Shown in pieces: positions 6,827-8,210 of a stretch of 8,210 bases of DNA. Both the position numbers and the translations under genes were made by a program. Under the pieces are notes generated by a model, which saw nothing but the letters and a program-made list of their open reading frames with translations, had not been told where the DNA came from and made no database searches. Every line of letters starts with the position of its first letter. Position 1 is the first letter of the stretch. The stretch is from Bacteroidota bacterium (GTDB lineage: Bacteria > Bacteroidota > Ignavibacteria > SZUA-365 > JAADGX01): positions 1 to 8,210 of the forward strand of contig JALUUP010000403.1 in assembly GCA_027021285.1 (NCBI GenBank), written 5' to 3'.

Positions 6827-6851
6827 CGATCATGTTCTCTCGAAATGATCG
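6827..6851. promoter_or_regulatory. dyad CGATCAT-N11-ATGATCG upstream of the aminomutase
   Basis: This inverted repeat has perfect seven-base arms (6827-6833 and 6845-6851), 42-66 bases before the aminomutase start codon. The T-N11-A geometry fits LysR-type regulator boxes, but no such regulator is in the window. It could instead be a leader hairpin. Seven-base perfect arms are unlikely to be chance alone at this position. Confidence 0.45.
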
Positions 6852-6853
6852 TA

Positions 6854-6867
6854 CGAAAACATTTTCG
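6854..6867. promoter_or_regulatory. second dyad CGAAAA-CA-TTTTCG in the aminomutase leader
   Basis: Six-base perfect arms separated by two bases lie only two bases from the neighbouring CGATCAT dyad. The compact form suits a dimeric helix-turn-helix operator. Farther upstream on the minus strand lies a weak TTGCAT / TATCAC pair, 17 bases apart (about 6892-6920), that could be the promoter. The rest of 6786-6965 shows nothing else. Confidence 0.35.
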
Positions 6868-6965
6868 CTATTTCCGAACAGAAAAGCAATGTGATAAAAA
6901 TACGGTGTACAAAATGCAACAGTATTTTGGGGTATCGCTTAGATGTCTGGAGCGTTGTCCGGCTA

Positions 6966-7586
6966 TCAGGGCATCGTTTCCTCACCTTCTTCGTCTCTTA
7001 CGTTTTCCCCTCCATCCTTCCCACGCCGGTTCGTGAAAAGAACAAGGGTTGTGAGTCCAGCAAAATCGTAAACCGCGTGCAGTGTCATGGAGGCAACCAG
7101 TCCCGCCCATTCGTAAACGAGTCCCAGGCCGAACCCGGCCAGGAACAGAAATACGGTGTACGCAATCTGGCCCTTGCTTCGGAAATTCAGCATGCCGTGA
7201 GCCGCCGCGAAAAGAAGGGACGCGATCCATATGCCGACCACCGGTTGCAACGCTCCGCGGAACAGTATTTCTTCGCCCCATCCCGCCGCCAGCGACAAGA
7301 CCACGAGGTCGTACCACCGCGGCCGGACGGCGTTGACGATCTCCCGCGCCTTCTCGCGCAGCGCTTCGAACCAGGGTATCATGAACACGGCAACAGAAAA
7401 GGCCACCCCCACCAAGACACCTATGGCGGCGCCGACGGCCAACTGTTCTTTCAACGGGAAGCCCCGGGACAGCGCCTCGAAGATGGTGTGATCCGTCAGG
7501 TAGGTGATGTAAAGCCACCCGCCGAACGTGAACACGACCGTCATGGCGAGGGAGAGCGCGTACAATGACTTTCGCGACAATTCCAT
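6966..7586 (-). CDS. CPBP family intramembrane glutamic endopeptidase (CAAX protease/ABI)
   Basis: The protein has 206 residues, a typical size, with several membrane segments: about 8-30, 49-70, 92-103, 115-130, 141-158 and 162-185. The three motifs of the Abi/CAAX-protease family are present: EEILFR (Glu105, Glu106, Arg110), FAAAH (Phe126, His130) and HAVYD (His170, Asp174, where many members have Asn). Eukaryotic Rce1 relatives cleave prenylated CAAX proteins. Bacterial members act on membrane or peptide substrates, sometimes in bacteriocin self-immunity, but most are uncharacterised. The tail after residue 186 is highly charged (many Glu and Asp) and cytosolic by inference. No Shine-Dalgarno precedes the ATG at 7586, yet no better start exists. 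The stop is a TGA followed directly by TAG. The gene is divergent from the hemerythrin-like gene and lies 180 bases upstream of the aminomutase. Substrate unknown. Confidence 0.88.
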   Translation of the reverse strand: MELSRKSLYALSLAMTVVFTFGGWLYITYLTDHTIFEALSRGFPLKEQLAVGAAIGVLVGVAFSVAVFMIPWFEALREKAREIVNAVRPRWYDLVVLSLAAGWGEEILFRGALQPVVGIWIASLLFAAAHGMLNFRSKGQIAYTVFLFLAGFGLGLVYEWAGLVASMTLHAVYDFAGLTTLVLFTNRRGKDGGENVRDEEGEETMP

Positions 7587-7682
7587 GCAGGAAATGTAGC
7601 CATTAAGCCGTCTAAAACATAAACCCTCCGCCGCCGTTACAGTCGAACCGACCTGCCGTCTTTCCCGACCAGTTCTTTCGCG

Positions 7683-7711
7683 TTGCGCCTGCGTTTTGGA
7701 CTCTTTATATT
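7683..7711 (+). promoter_or_regulatory. sigma-70-like promoter of the hemerythrin-like gene
   Basis: TTGCGC (7683-7688), a 17-base spacer and TATATT (7706-7711) make a reasonable -35/-10 pair (three and five of six consensus bases), about 70 bases before the ATG at 7782. A start of transcription near 7718 would fall in a tandem ATATTCAAG repeat. Confidence 0.42.
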
Positions 7712-7724
7712 CAAGATATTCAAG
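7707..7724. repeat. tandem 9-base direct repeat in the hemerythrin-gene promoter
   Basis: ATATTCAAG occurs twice head to tail without gap (7707-7715 and 7716-7724), overlapping the -10 box and the predicted transcription start. It may be a regulator site or a simple local duplication. Confidence 0.6.
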
Positions 7725-7781
7725 AACGTTGATGCAGCCGGTTGGTTGGATCGAGACTTCTCACATTCACGGAAAACAGAC

Positions 7782-8210
7782 ATGTCGCCTTTGAAACGCG
7801 TACCTGAGTTGCGCAAACTCTCGGAAGATCACCACCATGGACTGGTCCTGGCACGACGCGCGCGGCGCGCGGCGGAGGAAAACGAAGACTCCATCGCACA
7901 CACCTGGAAGGAAGTAGAGAGCAAATTCAAGAATGAACTGGAACCTCATTTCCAAATCGAGGAAAAGTACCTCATCCCTCCATTGGAAGCGCTCGGAAAA
8001 ACGGAACTCGCCAAACGAACCAACGATGAACACCGGAAACTGCGCGAGAGCGTAAACGAAGGCGCGGAACGTTCGGCCGCAGGGCTGAAAGAATTCGGCG
8101 AGATGCTCGAACAGCACATTCGTTTCGAGGAGCGCGAGCTCTTCGAAGAAGCTCAACGCCTTCTATCATCCGACGATCTCAAGGCGATTGAAAAGGCCTG
8201 CGAGCCGCCT
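7782..8210 (+). CDS. hemerythrin-like HHE domain protein (3'-truncated)
   Basis: 143 residues are visible, all in frame to the right edge. The four-helix HHE pattern is clear: SEDHHHG (14-20) on helix 1, HFQIE (His56, Glu60) on helix 2, DEH (His84) on helix 3, and HIRFE (His112, Glu116) on helix 4. These are the expected ligands of a non-haem di-iron centre that binds oxygen or related small molecules. Bacterial single-domain members are linked to oxygen or nitric oxide sensing, iron storage or stress protection. Most of the fold seems present, so little may be missing after residue 143, where the sequence reads KAIEKACEPP. The ATG at 7782 has a weak GGA (7771-7773) eight bases upstream. It is transcribed divergently from the CPBP protease across a 195-base gap. 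The precise role cannot be told from sequence. Confidence 0.88.
   Translation, partial: MSPLKRVPELRKLSEDHHHGLVLARRARRAAEENEDSIAHTWKEVESKFKNELEPHFQIEEKYLIPPLEALGKTELAKRTNDEHRKLRESVNEGAERSAAGLKEFGEMLEQHIRFEERELFEEAQRLLSSDDLKAIEKACEPP

Noticed and set aside
5346..6848. Plus-strand open frame of 500 codons, the longest antisense frame here
   Set aside because: It mirrors the aminomutase gene. The minus frame has all radical SAM and PLP motifs, and the plus frame is a product of GC-rich codon use.
7767..8156. Minus-strand frame of 129 codons, rich in Phe
   Set aside because: It is antisense to the hemerythrin-like gene, whose His and Glu ligands are all in the plus frame.
1..8210. CRISPR array, tRNA, rRNA or insertion sequence
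   Set aside because: No regularly spaced repeats, cloverleaf-like segments, transposase residues or terminal inverted repeats were seen on either strand.

Overview
The window holds seven protein-coding genes, two of them cut by the window edges, and no RNA gene, CRISPR array or mobile element that I can see. It looks like a chromosomal stretch of a free-living bacterium of moderate GC. The best lineage clue is a large secreted glycosidase ending in a type IX secretion (Por) sorting domain. That system is largely confined to the Bacteroidetes/Chlorobi/Ignavibacteria (FCB) group and allied candidate phyla. The NfnA-type electron-bifurcating oxidoreductase subunit and the radical SAM aminomutase suggest an anaerobic or microaerobic lifestyle. 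Lineage and lifestyle are both inferences.

Layout, left to right. Positions 1-696 (minus): NfnA/SudB-like FAD/NAD(P)-binding subunit, missing its C-terminus. Positions 922-1083 (minus): a two-helix membrane protein of 53 residues. Positions 1375-2385 (plus): a COMT/ASMT-like SAM O-methyltransferase, convergent with the next gene. Positions 2420-4555 (minus): exported clan GH-D (GH36/GH27-like) alpha-galactosidase with a T9SS tail. Positions 4751-4782 (minus): a good intrinsic terminator for the next gene. Positions 4830-6785 (minus): a 651-residue radical SAM aminomutase of the lysine 2,3-aminomutase family. Positions 6966-7586 (minus): CPBP (CAAX-type) intramembrane protease. Positions 7782-8210 (plus): a hemerythrin-like protein cut by the right edge and divergent from the protease.

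Most genes are separated by 180-290 bases with their own leaders, so they are probably independent transcription units rather than one operon; no shared pathway is obvious. The most interesting gene is the aminomutase. Aligning it by eye with lysine 2,3-aminomutase puts Lys539 and Asn577 where the lysine enzyme has its two substrate-binding aspartates. This is the substitution pair described for glutamate 2,3-aminomutase, so the likely product is beta-glutamate, a known compatible solute, rather than beta-lysine. The protein also carries an N-terminal extension of about 245 residues that I cannot assign, and a two-part dyad lies in its leader.
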